A DNA stretch of 64,000 bases from assembly GCF_000311845.1 (NCBI RefSeq), contig NZ_HE978575.1:84715-148714 (forward strand), given 5' to 3'. Positions 41,509-49,687 of this stretch are shown in pieces; position 1 is the stretch's first letter, and each line of letters begins with the position of its first letter. The stretch is from Enorma massiliensis phI. GTDB taxonomy: Bacteria > Actinomycetota > Coriobacteriia > Coriobacteriales > Coriobacteriaceae. The translations under genes were made by a program, and so were the position numbers. The notes beneath the pieces were generated by a model. The model had not been told where the DNA came from. It was given only the letters and a program-made list of their open reading frames with translations, and made no database searches.

Positions 41509-41574
41509 AAAGCGTCGCATAACTCTGGGGTGAAGCCCGATTTTCGGCCTTACCGTCGAGTTATGCGACGCTTT
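41509..41574. repeat. Right bracketing hairpin of nuclease-like gene 2
   Basis: Perfect arms AAAGCGTCGCATAACTC (41509-41525) and its inverse (41558-41574). The loop GAAGCCCGATTTTCGGCC is the reverse complement of the left hairpin's loop core with one mismatch, so the two elements face each other. Confidence 0.85.
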
Positions 41575-41698
41575 GTCGGTAATGCTTGCAGGGCGCGGTC
41601 TGCCGGAGGAGGGTGTCGAGAGTCTTCCCGAGGGATATGTGCCTCCCGCATTCTGCTATAGTTATGCAGACCCTATCTATGGAGGATGTACCGCCCGT

Positions 41699-42556
41699 AT
41701 GGCAGATTCGAGTGACAGTCCCCGGCCGCAGTCGACAACGGCTGCGGCGGAAATCGTTGATGTAGCTGATCCGAGCTCTTCGGCATCGGTGAGTGGCGGC
41801 GCGGCGTGTGGCTCTGCAGTGCCTCCAACGGCGCTCCCGGATCCTTGCGCCACGTGTCGCAAGCGTCGTCGGTCGTGCCCCAAGTATGCTCAGGACAACA
41901 AGGACGGCTCCTCGGCCGGGCAGCCTCTCTACACGCTCGGCGAAGAGATCGCCAATTCCATCACGCACGGCATTGGCGTGCTGCTTGCCATCGCCGGGCT
42001 CGTGTTGCTCATCGTGAAGGCGGCCCTCGGCGGAGCCGATTCAACGCACATCATCTCGGCAATCGTCTTCGGCGTGACGCTCATCCTAGAGTACCTGGCT
42101 TCCACGCTCTACCACGCCATCCAGGTGCCCGCGGCCAAGCGCATTTTCCGTATTATCGACCACAGCAGCATCTACCTGCTCATCGCTGGTAGCTATACGC
42201 CGTCTTGCCTTATCACGCTCGCGCCGTATGGCGGCATCGTGCTGTTCGTCGTGGTGTGGGCGCTCGCGTTCGCTGGCGTGTCGTTCGAGATCATCGGCCG
42301 CCAGCGTCAACCTCGTTGGGTGACCATTCTCATCTATCTCATCATGGGCTGGCTCGTGGTGTTCCGTTTGCCGCAGCTCTTGCAGGCGCTCGACCCGGTG
42401 GCGCTCGCGCTGCTGGTGGTGGGCGGCCTGTGCTACACCATTGGTACGGCCTTCTACCTTATGAAGAAGATTCCCTACATGCACAGCGTGTGGCACCTGT
42501 GGGTGCTCGCGGGAAGCATTTTCATCTTTATGGCGGTGATCCTCTTCGTGATCTGA
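41699..42556 (+). CDS. Hemolysin III / TrhA (YqfA-like) family seven-helix membrane protein
   Basis: A 285-residue protein. About 80 N-terminal residues are Ser/Ala-rich with a cysteine-basic patch (CATCRKRRRSCPKY). The family core follows: EEIANSITHGIGVLLAIAGLVLL, SALYH-type LASTLYHAI, IFRIIDHSSIYLLIAGSYTPSCL, and the C-terminal HSVWHLWVLAGSIFIFMAVILFV with the conserved His residues. Bacterial members are linked to membrane homeostasis; true hemolysin activity is doubtful. Start 41699 has GGAGGA 12 bases upstream, slightly far; TATAGT at 41657 may be a -10. Confidence 0.9.
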   Translation: MADSSDSPRPQSTTAAAEIVDVADPSSSASVSGGAACGSAVPPTALPDPCATCRKRRRSCPKYAQDNKDGSSAGQPLYTLGEEIANSITHGIGVLLAIAGLVLLIVKAALGGADSTHIISAIVFGVTLILEYLASTLYHAIQVPAAKRIFRIIDHSSIYLLIAGSYTPSCLITLAPYGGIVLFVVVWALAFAGVSFEIIGRQRQPRWVTILIYLIMGWLVVFRLPQLLQALDPVALALLVVGGLCYTIGTAFYLMKKIPYMHSVWHLWVLAGSIFIFMAVILFVI

Positions 42557-42697
42557 CCTTTCCGGCGGCACCTCGCCCCGCCGCCTGCCGCGTCGCGCAG
42601 CGCGCACCAGCCGCGTTCAATGTGAGCGCATGGCATATGGCTCCGCGCCGGCATCACCGCATTCCGTACCCAACCGAGGAGGTTCGAACTCGTCCCT

Positions 42698-44056
42698 ATG
42701 GGCATATTTATTTCCATCGTTGCTACCCTCTTGCTCACGCTGCTCAACGGTTACTTTTCGATGTCCGAGATGGCGCTTACCACCGCGAAGCGCGCCACGC
42801 TCGAGCATGACGCCGAGGAGGGCGACAAGCGCGCCGCGCGCGCACTCGACCTCGCAACCGACTCCACGGACTTTTTGGCCACCATCCAGGTCGCCATCAC
42901 GCTCGTTGGCTTCTTCTCCGCAACCGTCTCGTCCAACACGCTTTCCGAACCGCTTACCGCGTGGGTGGAATCGTTCGGTATCGCGCCCCTTACCGCAGTG
43001 GCGCCGGTGGCCTCGCCGATCGTCATCACGCTTATCGTGTCGTATCTTTCCATCGTGATCGGCGAGCTCGTGCCCAAGCGCATCGGTCTTTCGGACGCTG
43101 AGGGCATGGCCAAGGCGGTTGCGGGGCCCATCGGTACGTTCCGCAAGCTTGCGAAGCCCCTCGTGTGGCTCACGCAGGCAAGCGCGAACGGCATCAGCGC
43201 GCTTCTGGGCATCAAGAGCGCCGACGACCGCCAGAACGTCTCGGAGGAAGAGATCAAATACATGGTCTCGGAGCAGGACACCCTGCTCGACGAGGAAAAG
43301 CGCATGATTCACGAGATTTTCGACCTGGGCGACGCAGTCGCGCGCGAGGTCATGGTGCCTCGCGTTGACGTGCAGATGGCCGAGGACACCGACACGGTGA
43401 ACGAGGTCATGGAGCTCATGCGCCGTACGGGTTTCTCGCGCGTGCCGGTGTATCGTGAAGACGCCGACAACGTGGTGGGTATCGCGCACATCAAGGATCT
43501 TGTGGGCATCGCGCTCGGCGGCAGCGGCAGCGAGCCGGTGGGCGCGCATCTGCGCGACGTGACGTTCGTTCCGGACACCAAGGACATCCTCCCGCTCCTT
43601 TCCGAGATGCAGACCGCGCACGACCAGATCGTGGTCGTGGTGGACGAGTATGGCGGAACGGCCGGCATCATCACCATCGAGGACATCGTGGAAGAGATCG
43701 TCGGCGAGATTGAGGACGAGTTCGACCCCGACAACAAGTACCTCACGCGCCTTTCTCGTCGCGAGTGGCTCGTAGATGGTCGCTTTAGCTGCGACGATGC
43801 AGAAGAGCTCGGTTGGCCCATCGAGGAGAGCGATGAGTACGAGACCATCGCCGGCTGGATTATGGATGTCTGCGACGGAGTGCCGGATATCGGCGAGGTA
43901 TTCGAGGTCGATGGGTACCGTTTCAAGGTTCAGTCTATGCGCGGACGCCGTATCTCGCTCATTCGCGTGATCGCGCCAGAGGAGCCCGAGCCTGCGGCAG
44001 CGGAGGAGGCTGCCGAGGGCAGCGACACCTCGGAGGATGCCGAAAGCGAAGCGTGA
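42698..44056 (+). CDS. CNNM/CorC-family protein (DUF21, CBS pair, CorC_HlyC)
   Basis: A 452-residue protein. The DUF21 membrane domain covers residues 1-180 (LLNGYFSMSEMALTTAKR, VGFFSATVSSNTLSEPL, GELVPKRIGL). The two CBS domains follow (REVMVPRVDVQMAEDTDTVNEVMELM; VVVVDEYGGTAGIITIEDIVEEIVGEI), then the CorC_HlyC transporter-associated domain (WLVDGRFSCDDAEELG, GEVFEVDGYRFKVQSM) and an acidic tail. Members are implicated in divalent cation (Mg2+, Co2+) transport or tolerance. Start 42698 follows AGGAGG at 15 bases. Its stop is embedded in a palindrome. Confidence 0.92.
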   Translation: MGIFISIVATLLLTLLNGYFSMSEMALTTAKRATLEHDAEEGDKRAARALDLATDSTDFLATIQVAITLVGFFSATVSSNTLSEPLTAWVESFGIAPLTAVAPVASPIVITLIVSYLSIVIGELVPKRIGLSDAEGMAKAVAGPIGTFRKLAKPLVWLTQASANGISALLGIKSADDRQNVSEEEIKYMVSEQDTLLDEEKRMIHEIFDLGDAVAREVMVPRVDVQMAEDTDTVNEVMELMRRTGFSRVPVYREDADNVVGIAHIKDLVGIALGGSGSEPVGAHLRDVTFVPDTKDILPLLSEMQTAHDQIVVVVDEYGGTAGIITIEDIVEEIVGEIEDEFDPDNKYLTRLSRREWLVDGRFSCDDAEELGWPIEESDEYETIAGWIMDVCDGVPDIGEVFEVDGYRFKVQSMRGRRISLIRVIAPEEPEPAAAEEAAEGSDTSEDAESEA

Positions 44057-44084
44057 TAAAACGAACCGGGTTCGTTTTATCACG
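44052..44084. repeat. Perfect 16-bp-arm palindrome covering the CNNM gene stop codon
   Basis: CGTGATAAAACGAACC (44052-44067) is exactly inverted at 44069-44084. The TGA of the gene lies inside the left arm. There is no T-tail, so an operator or mRNA-end hairpin is as likely as a terminator. Confidence 0.75.
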
Positions 44085-44176
44085 GTGCGTTCTCTCACCC
44101 GATGCACCTGATGCGGTACGATGACAGGAAGAACAACCCGCCGCGCAAGACACCTGCGGCAGAGGATCGGAGAGCT

Positions 44177-44833
44177 ATGGCGAGCCTGTTCAACATCATG
44201 AAGATCACGGTCGATGACACGAAGGCCCGCGCCAGGGTGCTCGTGAACCCTGGTATGCCGCTCATGACCTCGGAAGATATCGAGGCCACGGCGCGCGTGT
44301 ACTACCTCGCCCCGGCGATCGCGCAGCACGCGTGCTTCGGCGACGCGGGCGAGAAGTTCCAAGACTGCATGGGCGACACGGAGCTCGCGCATCTGCTCGA
44401 GCACCTTACCGTCGAGATCATGAACGAGACGGGCCTTGCCGGTGATATTTCCAGCGGCCGTACGCGTTCGGTCGCAGAGGACCCGCGGCTCTTTGAGATC
44501 GAGCTTTCCTGCCCCGATGACGCGCTGACCATCGGCGCGCTGTCTTCGGCTTCGTTCATGATGGAATGGGCGTTTTTGCATCCAGATGTGACGGCGCCGG
44601 ATTTCGCTGGTACGGTTGAGGCGTTGCGCCAGCTCGTGCTGAGCCTGCGCGGCGAGAGCGAGCCGGATGATGGCGCGGCTGCAGAAGGCATCGAGGCCGA
44701 GGCAGAATCCGACGCCGAGCTCGAGGCGGGCGAAGGCCAGCAGGTTGAGGCCAGTGCCGATGCCGCAGGCGCAGAAGAGGATGCATCCTTCGCCGCAGCG
44801 CCCGGCGATGCCGCGCAGGATAGCGAAGCGTAA
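44177..44833 (+). CDS. Uncharacterised acidic protein
   Basis: A 218-residue protein starting at ATG 44177. The first 155 residues look globular: MKITVDDTKARARVLVNPGMPLMTSEDIEATARVYY, then a His/Glu-rich helix (TELAHLLEHLTVEIMNETG) and FEIELSCPDDALTIGALSSASFMMEW. The HLLEHLTVE segment recalls a motif in the N-terminal part of cyanophycin synthetases, but this is only a short resemblance. The final 60 residues are Ala/Glu/Asp-rich and probably disordered. It lies between the CNNM gene and the YtxH gene. Function unknown. Confidence 0.7.
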   Translation: MASLFNIMKITVDDTKARARVLVNPGMPLMTSEDIEATARVYYLAPAIAQHACFGDAGEKFQDCMGDTELAHLLEHLTVEIMNETGLAGDISSGRTRSVAEDPRLFEIELSCPDDALTIGALSSASFMMEWAFLHPDVTAPDFAGTVEALRQLVLSLRGESEPDDGAAAEGIEAEAESDAELEAGEGQQVEASADAAGAEEDASFAAAPGDAAQDSEA

Positions 44834-44871
44834 CGTTTACGGATGCCCTGCCGGGCCGCGCGCTCGGCGGG

Positions 44872-44877
44872 TATAAT
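44872..44877 (+). promoter_or_regulatory. -10 element before the YtxH/PRC operon
   Basis: A perfect TATAAT lies 50 bp before the YtxH start; the GC-rich upstream sequence gives no clear -35. Confidence 0.5.
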
Positions 44878-44927
44878 AGGCGAACACGAAGTCCACGTGA
44901 CGGAGTCAATAAGAAGGGAAGACACGT

Positions 44928-45311
44928 ATGGGTAAGGCCTTCAGCTTCATCGCCGGCGCCACGATTGGCGCCGCTGCCGGCACCATCATCGGCATTCTCG
45001 TCGCCCCGCGTTCCGGCGCCGAGACCCGTGCCATGGCCGCCGATATGGCCAACGACGCTTGGGATAGCGCTCGTGATATGTACGAGCAGGGCAGCGAGCA
45101 GGCTCGTGCGGCCGTGAGCGACTTCGGTCCCATGGTCGACGCGAAGACCGATGAGCTGCGCGCCAAGGTCGATCTGGCCCGCGAGCGCATGGATCAGCTT
45201 CGCGAGACCCTGAACGACGCCATCGCGGGCGCTACTTCGATGCCCACGGTCGAAGTCGAGGTTGAGGTCGCTCCCGGCGTCGACGCTGACGAGGCTTCCG
45301 CCGAGGCGTAA
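44928..45311 (+). CDS. YtxH-domain (gas-vesicle/GvpP-like) small membrane-associated protein
   Basis: A 127-residue protein with the YtxH signature: a Gly/Ala-rich membrane-like N-terminus (FIAGATIGAAAGTIIGILVAPRSGAETR) followed by an amphipathic Ala/Glu/Arg helix and a short acidic tail. Such proteins are common in Gram-positives and associated with general stress, without a clear activity. AGAAGGGAAG precedes the ATG. The TAA overlaps the ATG of the next gene (TAATG). Confidence 0.85.
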   Translation: MGKAFSFIAGATIGAAAGTIIGILVAPRSGAETRAMAADMANDAWDSARDMYEQGSEQARAAVSDFGPMVDAKTDELRAKVDLARERMDQLRETLNDAIAGATSMPTVEVEVEVAPGVDADEASAEA

Positions 45312-46084
45312 TGCGCACCAAGGATTTCCAAGGCGTAAAAATCTACCGCATCCCGCCCGAGGCCAAGCGTACGCGCAAGGATGGTACCCCGCGTGACCCT
45401 AAGCGCTTGGGAAAGGTGCACTTCCCCGTGTTCACTGCCGATGGCAGGAGCGTGGTTGGCTTTATGGTCTCCCCGCCCGACGTGGCGGGGATGATCAAAC
45501 AGCCCGACCGGTTCGTTGCGCGCGATGCCGTTCGCGTATATGAAGGCGTTATCGCGGTGGACGACGCGAAGGGTTCCTATGATGTCGCCGCTGCCAAGCG
45601 TCTAGGCATCGACCTCGACACCTGCATCATCTGGACCGGCATGGACGTGGTGACCGTTCAGGGAACCAAGCTCGGCTATTGCTCGGACGCCGCGTTCAAC
45701 CCTAAGACGGGCGCGGTCACGAGTTTCACGCTCACGGGCGGTGCGGCAGCCGCCGCGCTGCTCGGCACGATCGAGATGCCCGTGCGCTATCTCAAGGGCT
45801 ATCGCGATGGCGCGATGATCGTGGATGACGAGGCGGCAACTCTTGAGCTTTCGGGTGGCGCTGCGGCGAAGGCAGGCGAGGCGAGCGCAAAGATCGGCGT
45901 GAGGGTCAAGCAGGGGGCCAAGGTTATTGACGAGAAGGGCTCCGTTGCGGTCGAGAAGGGGTCGCGCGCGCTGGGCAAGCAGCTCGGCAAGACGCGCGGC
46001 ATGTTCTCGGCGTTCAAGGACGAGTTCAAAAAGGCATCGGGGTCTGCGAGCTCGTCGTCGGCCAAGGGAAAGCGCTCCTCGTAA
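45311..46084 (+). CDS. PRC-barrel domain protein
   Basis: A 257-residue protein with two PRC-barrel-like segments: DPKRLGKVHFPVFTADGRSVVGFMV near the N-terminus and VTVQGTKLGYCSDAAFNPKTGAVTSFTL in the middle, the latter followed by LKGYRDGAMIVDD. The C-terminal 90 residues are Lys/Ala/Ser-rich and probably helical or disordered. PRC barrels act in photosynthetic reaction centres and ribosome maturation (RimM), but this layout is typical of uncharacterised Actinobacteria proteins. It is translationally coupled to the YtxH gene. Confidence 0.8.
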   Translation: MRTKDFQGVKIYRIPPEAKRTRKDGTPRDPKRLGKVHFPVFTADGRSVVGFMVSPPDVAGMIKQPDRFVARDAVRVYEGVIAVDDAKGSYDVAAAKRLGIDLDTCIIWTGMDVVTVQGTKLGYCSDAAFNPKTGAVTSFTLTGGAAAAALLGTIEMPVRYLKGYRDGAMIVDDEAATLELSGGAAAKAGEASAKIGVRVKQGAKVIDEKGSVAVEKGSRALGKQLGKTRGMFSAFKDEFKKASGSASSSSAKGKRSS

Positions 46085-46120
46085 CACCAAATCGGTGGAC
46101 GCTCGAGAACTCGCGCGTCT

Positions 46121-47580
46121 GTGCTCATGGGGAGGAAACCATTGCTTAATCACACTACTTCCTACCCGCCCAAGCGACCGCAACCGCGGCGCAATCAGAA
46201 AACGACGGGCTATCAGCTGCCCCGTGGCAGGGCGCGCTCTGCGCGCAGGCCGGGGGCAACGTACCTCAACCATTCTCAAGGCTTCGGTAGTGCCGGCCAT
46301 AAGCGCCGCGGTGGCAATTCCGCGCGCGGTCCTCGCCGCTCCCAGAACAACAGGCGCAACAGCACACGGCGCACCTATGCCTTCATGATCGTTGGCTGTG
46401 CCCTGCTTTTTTCGTTGCAAGTGTTATCTGGTACCTCAACCGCAGCGTTACGGTAACGCTCAACGGCTCCGAAACCAGCATTCACATCAACGCTACCCTA
46501 ACCCAGCTCATCGAAAACGAGGGGCTCGACGAGTCGTGCGATGCGGGCGACCTGCTTGCCGTAGACGATAGCGTGCTCGAGCGAGGTGGCGGCGACCGTT
46601 ACGCCGTCACGCTTGACGGCGAGGACGTTGCGATGGGTGACCTCGATTCCGTGCACCTGGCCGGCGGAGAGACGGTCGAGGTCGCCGACGGCGCTGACGT
46701 CTACGAGGAACATGATGTAGAGGCAACCGAAATCGCCCCCACGATCACCGTCGAGGGGACGGGCGCCATCGGCTTCGTGCGCACGTGGGGCACCCCCGGG
46801 CGCTCTGAGGTCTGGACGGGCAAGCAGTCGGGGATCGTCCAGGACCGCGGCGTGGTGCAAGAGGTCCAGAACTGCGAAGTCGTGTACCGCTCTGTGTCGC
46901 CCGATGGCGACGGAAAATACGTCGCGCTTACTTTTGATGAGGGGCCAAGCTCACATACTCAGGAGATTCTCGACGTGCTTGAGGAGAAGGGCGTGCATGC
47001 AACCTTCTTCCTGCAAGGGGAGACGGTCGCGCAAAATCCGTCGGCAGCACGCGCCATAGCCGAGGCGGGCCACGAACTCGGTTCGAATGCCTACACCGAC
47101 ACGCGCCTCAGCGCGCTTTCGGGCGAAGACCTGAGGTCGCAGCTTACGAACGGCTTCGCCGCCATCAAGGACGCGACGGGCACAACGACGAGCCTGCTGC
47201 GCGCTCCCTACGCGGCATTTTCGACCGAAAACTGGGCCGAGAGCATGGACCTTGTGAGCGCGGTGGTGTCGTGGAACATCGACTCCGGCGACTGGCTGCT
47301 GCCCGGTGCGGACACCGTGGTGAGCAACGTTACCGGATCGGTTCGCAGCGGCAACATCGTTCTTCTTACCGACAGTGAGGCCACGGGAGCCCAGACGGCC
47401 GAGGCACTCGGTACGCTTATCGATCGTTTGCAGGCGGATGGCTTCACCATCGTGACGCTGAGCGAGCTCGTGGCGACGGACGAGGACCTCGCCGAGGAGC
47501 TCGATATCTCCAAGGTCTCGATGCCCGAAGACGCCGTGCTGCCCACGGTGCCGACCGACGATGAGGGGTCTAGCGCGTAG
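46121..47580 (+). pseudogene. Frameshifted, catalytically degenerate polysaccharide deacetylase
   Basis: Two frames must be joined to give a protein like the one at 47952-49367. Frame 1 (46121 or, better, TTG 46142 behind GGGAGGAAACC) encodes the basic N-terminus and half a membrane helix, ending at 46456. Frame 2 continues from the same helix (VIWYLNRSVTVTLNGSETSI) to 47580. The junction is a six-T run (46407-46412), consistent with loss of one T, a -1 slip or a sequence error. Catalytic motifs are also changed: TFDEGP for TFDDGP, GSNAYTDTRL where HxxxH is expected, and VLLTDSE where the LMHD histidine should be. Even if translated, it should not bind metal normally. Confidence 0.8.
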
Positions 47581-47722
47581 CGTACAGGCGCGCGGGCGGT
47601 GCGTCGTGAGGGCCTGGCGTATGGCTGCGCCGTGAGTGCGTGGGCAGCGCGCCGTGGTGACCCCGCGTGCGGGCGTTGCGCTGCCTGCGCCGCGGGCTTT
47701 CGGGCGGTGCGCTGTGGACACG

Positions 47723-47750
47723 TTGTAGATACTTAATAGAACTGTATAAG
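47723..47750 (+). promoter_or_regulatory. Promoter candidate for the intact deacetylase
   Basis: TTGTAG and TATAAG are separated by 16 bp in an AT-rich island of the 370-bp gap 47581-47951, about 200 bp before the start codon. The first 130 bp of the gap is GC-rich with GCGCCGTG/GCGCTG-type short repeats and no gene. Confidence 0.5.
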
Positions 47751-47951
47751 CGTTCTTTAATGGTTCCCTTAAGCAATGGTTAATGTTCGCGCGATGTGCC
47801 TGCCGCCGCGAGCGCTCCACGCTAGACTTGGTGTGATTGAAGCAGGTAATGCAATGCGTGGCAGGATGCGCGATCGAGAAGACGGTCCTTTCGCGCAGCG
47901 AGGTTTGATGCCGTGCGGTACGGGGGTACCGGGCGGTGGGAGTTTGGGGCC

Positions 47952-49367
47952 ATGGGCAAGCGCGATCACGTACAGGTTGGAAAAGCGACCAACCTACATT
48001 ACGGCTCGGGCAAGGGGCATCATGTGCATGCCTCGCATCCGGGTGCGGGGCATCGCAGCGGACAGGCCTCGGGCGCGAGCCATATCGTTTATGCGAACAA
48101 CGCGAGCCGCCGGTTCTCGGCAACGGAGCGCGCTGCCCGCGCCGAGGCTCTCAGGGCGCGTATGAACCGCCCTCGCCGTCCACCGAATATGAAGGCGCTG
48201 GCCGTGGTGCTTGCTTGTGTGGTTGTGATTGCTGCGGTGGGCGGATGGTATTTCTGCCTGCGCAGCGTGACCGTGACGGTCAACGGGACAGAGGTTTCGG
48301 TGCGGGTGGGAACGCCGCTCAGCGCCGTGCTCGAAGATAACGACCAGTTCGGCGCGGTGCCGGGGCGGCTGCTTTCCGTAGGCGGTAACGTGCTTTCTCA
48401 GGATGGCGGCAATCCGAGCACGGTAAGCCGGGCCGGCGAGACGCTCACACCCGATGAGGTCGAGCAAGCGCGCGTGCAGGAAGGCGACGAGTTCACCGTC
48501 TCCAACGGCACCGATGCCGAGGAGCCGTCGAAGGAGGAGACGGTCACCATGGCCCCGGGCATCCAGAAGGAATCCGGCGGCGCGGTGCAGTACGTCTCTC
48601 AATGGGGAAAGGCCGGCAAAAAGCGCGTCAAGACGGGCGAGACCTCGGACGAGACAGTCGATGTCGAGGTGCTCGAGGAGCCCCAGGACATGGTGGTGTC
48701 TTCGGTAAACCTGAGCCCCGAGGGCGGCAAGTACGTTGCGCTGACTTTCGATGACGGTCCGAGCAAGTACACGCCTCAGATTCTCGAAATCTTGGAGGAG
48801 AAGGACGCGAAGGCAACGTTTTTCAACTTGGGAGCGCAGGCACAGGGCAACCCGGCTGGCTCCAAGGCTATCGTCGACGCAGGCCAAGAGCTAGCGAGCC
48901 ATACCATGGCGCACCAGAACCTGCCCAAGGCAGACCGCGAGACGCTGCGTTCCGAAATCTCGAACGCCGCTTCTGCGCTCAAGGATGCGTCGGGCAAAGA
49001 CGTGCAGATGATCCGTGCTCCGTACGGCGCCTTCACGGATGTTGAGTGGGCTCGTTCGGGCGACCTTATCTCGTGCAACGTGCTCTGGAACATCGATACG
49101 CTCGACTGGGAGCGTCCGGGTGCGAGCGCCATCGAAGCTGCGGCATTGAAGGGCGTGCACAATGGCTCGATCATCCTCATGCACGATGGCGGCGGTAACC
49201 GCGAGCAGACGGTGGAGGCTTTGCCTGGCATTATCGACAGTCTTCGGGCGCAGGGCTATGAGCTGGTAACGGTGAGCGAGCTCATGAAGCTCGATGGCAG
49301 CATCCCCGAAGACGTGGTGAACGGTACCGTGAGGATGCCAGAGGACGCCGCTCTGCCCGAGGTATAA
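47952..49367 (+). CDS. Membrane-anchored polysaccharide deacetylase (NodB homology)
   Basis: A 471-residue protein with a basic 70-residue cytoplasmic N-terminus, one membrane anchor (ALAVVLACVVVIAAVGGWYF), an extracytoplasmic linker containing a G5/ubiquitin-like segment (VTVTVNGTEVSVRVGTPLSAVL), then the NodB domain. Motifs are intact: VALTFDDGPSKYTPQIL, ASHTMAHQNL (HxxxH), MIRAPYGAF, NIDTLDW and IILMHDGGG. These enzymes remove N-acetyl groups from peptidoglycan or other wall glycans, often giving lysozyme resistance. Start 47952 follows TTGGGG. The frameshifted copy lies directly upstream. Confidence 0.92.
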   Translation: MGKRDHVQVGKATNLHYGSGKGHHVHASHPGAGHRSGQASGASHIVYANNASRRFSATERAARAEALRARMNRPRRPPNMKALAVVLACVVVIAAVGGWYFCLRSVTVTVNGTEVSVRVGTPLSAVLEDNDQFGAVPGRLLSVGGNVLSQDGGNPSTVSRAGETLTPDEVEQARVQEGDEFTVSNGTDAEEPSKEETVTMAPGIQKESGGAVQYVSQWGKAGKKRVKTGETSDETVDVEVLEEPQDMVVSSVNLSPEGGKYVALTFDDGPSKYTPQILEILEEKDAKATFFNLGAQAQGNPAGSKAIVDAGQELASHTMAHQNLPKADRETLRSEISNAASALKDASGKDVQMIRAPYGAFTDVEWARSGDLISCNVLWNIDTLDWERPGASAIEAAALKGVHNGSIILMHDGGGNREQTVEALPGIIDSLRAQGYELVTVSELMKLDGSIPEDVVNGTVRMPEDAALPEV

Positions 49368-49371
49368 CGAC

Positions 49372-49404
49372 GTGAATCGCAGACACCGGGTGTCTACGAT
49401 TCAC
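49372..49404. repeat. 33-bp palindrome family, copy 5
   Basis: GTGAATCGCAGACACC and its inverse meet at 49388, starting five bases after the deacetylase stop. Confidence 0.85.
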
Positions 49405-49440
49405 ATTTCGGTTGTAATTACGCGTAGCAGAGGCATCTGC

Positions 49441-49680
49441 TATAGTAGGTGAGCTGCGCTCCATTGCCGGTGCGAGTCAAACGGCCGAGCGGTGCCTCGC
49501 AGCACGAAGATAGGTTACGAGAAAGGCGTCAGGTGAAATCGAAACCTCGACCTCACAGTTGCTGACCCCTGCGGGTGCTCTAAGCGCGCGCAAGGGGTGA
49601 GAACCCGGCGTGCTGCCTATGGCGGCGAGCCGCGCACGCATAGCCTCTGCGGCCGGAGCTCTCTGGCCGTCGGGATGAAG
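49441..49680 (+). promoter_or_regulatory. Structured leader of the magnesium operon, probable M-box (ykoK) riboswitch
   Basis: TATAGT (49441) is a likely -10. The 240-base leader then carries blocks resembling the M-box: CGTCAGGTGAAATCG (49527-49541), GCTGACCCC (49561-49569) and AGCGCGCGCAAGGGGTGAGA (from 49583), in the order of the consensus GTTAGGTGAGGCTCC, GCTGCCC and GACGCCAATGGGT. A late hairpin CGGCC/GGCCG (about 49649-49670) sits just before the GAAGGAG ribosome-binding site and could be the expression platform. The match is by eye and partial; downstream genes support Mg2+ control. Confidence 0.55.
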
Positions 49681-49687
49681 GAGCACC

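Noticed and set aside
49441-49680. Cobalamin riboswitch for the leader at 49.4 kb
   Set aside because: GGTGAGAACCCGG gives a passing likeness, but the B12-box and overall order are missing and the downstream genes concern magnesium.
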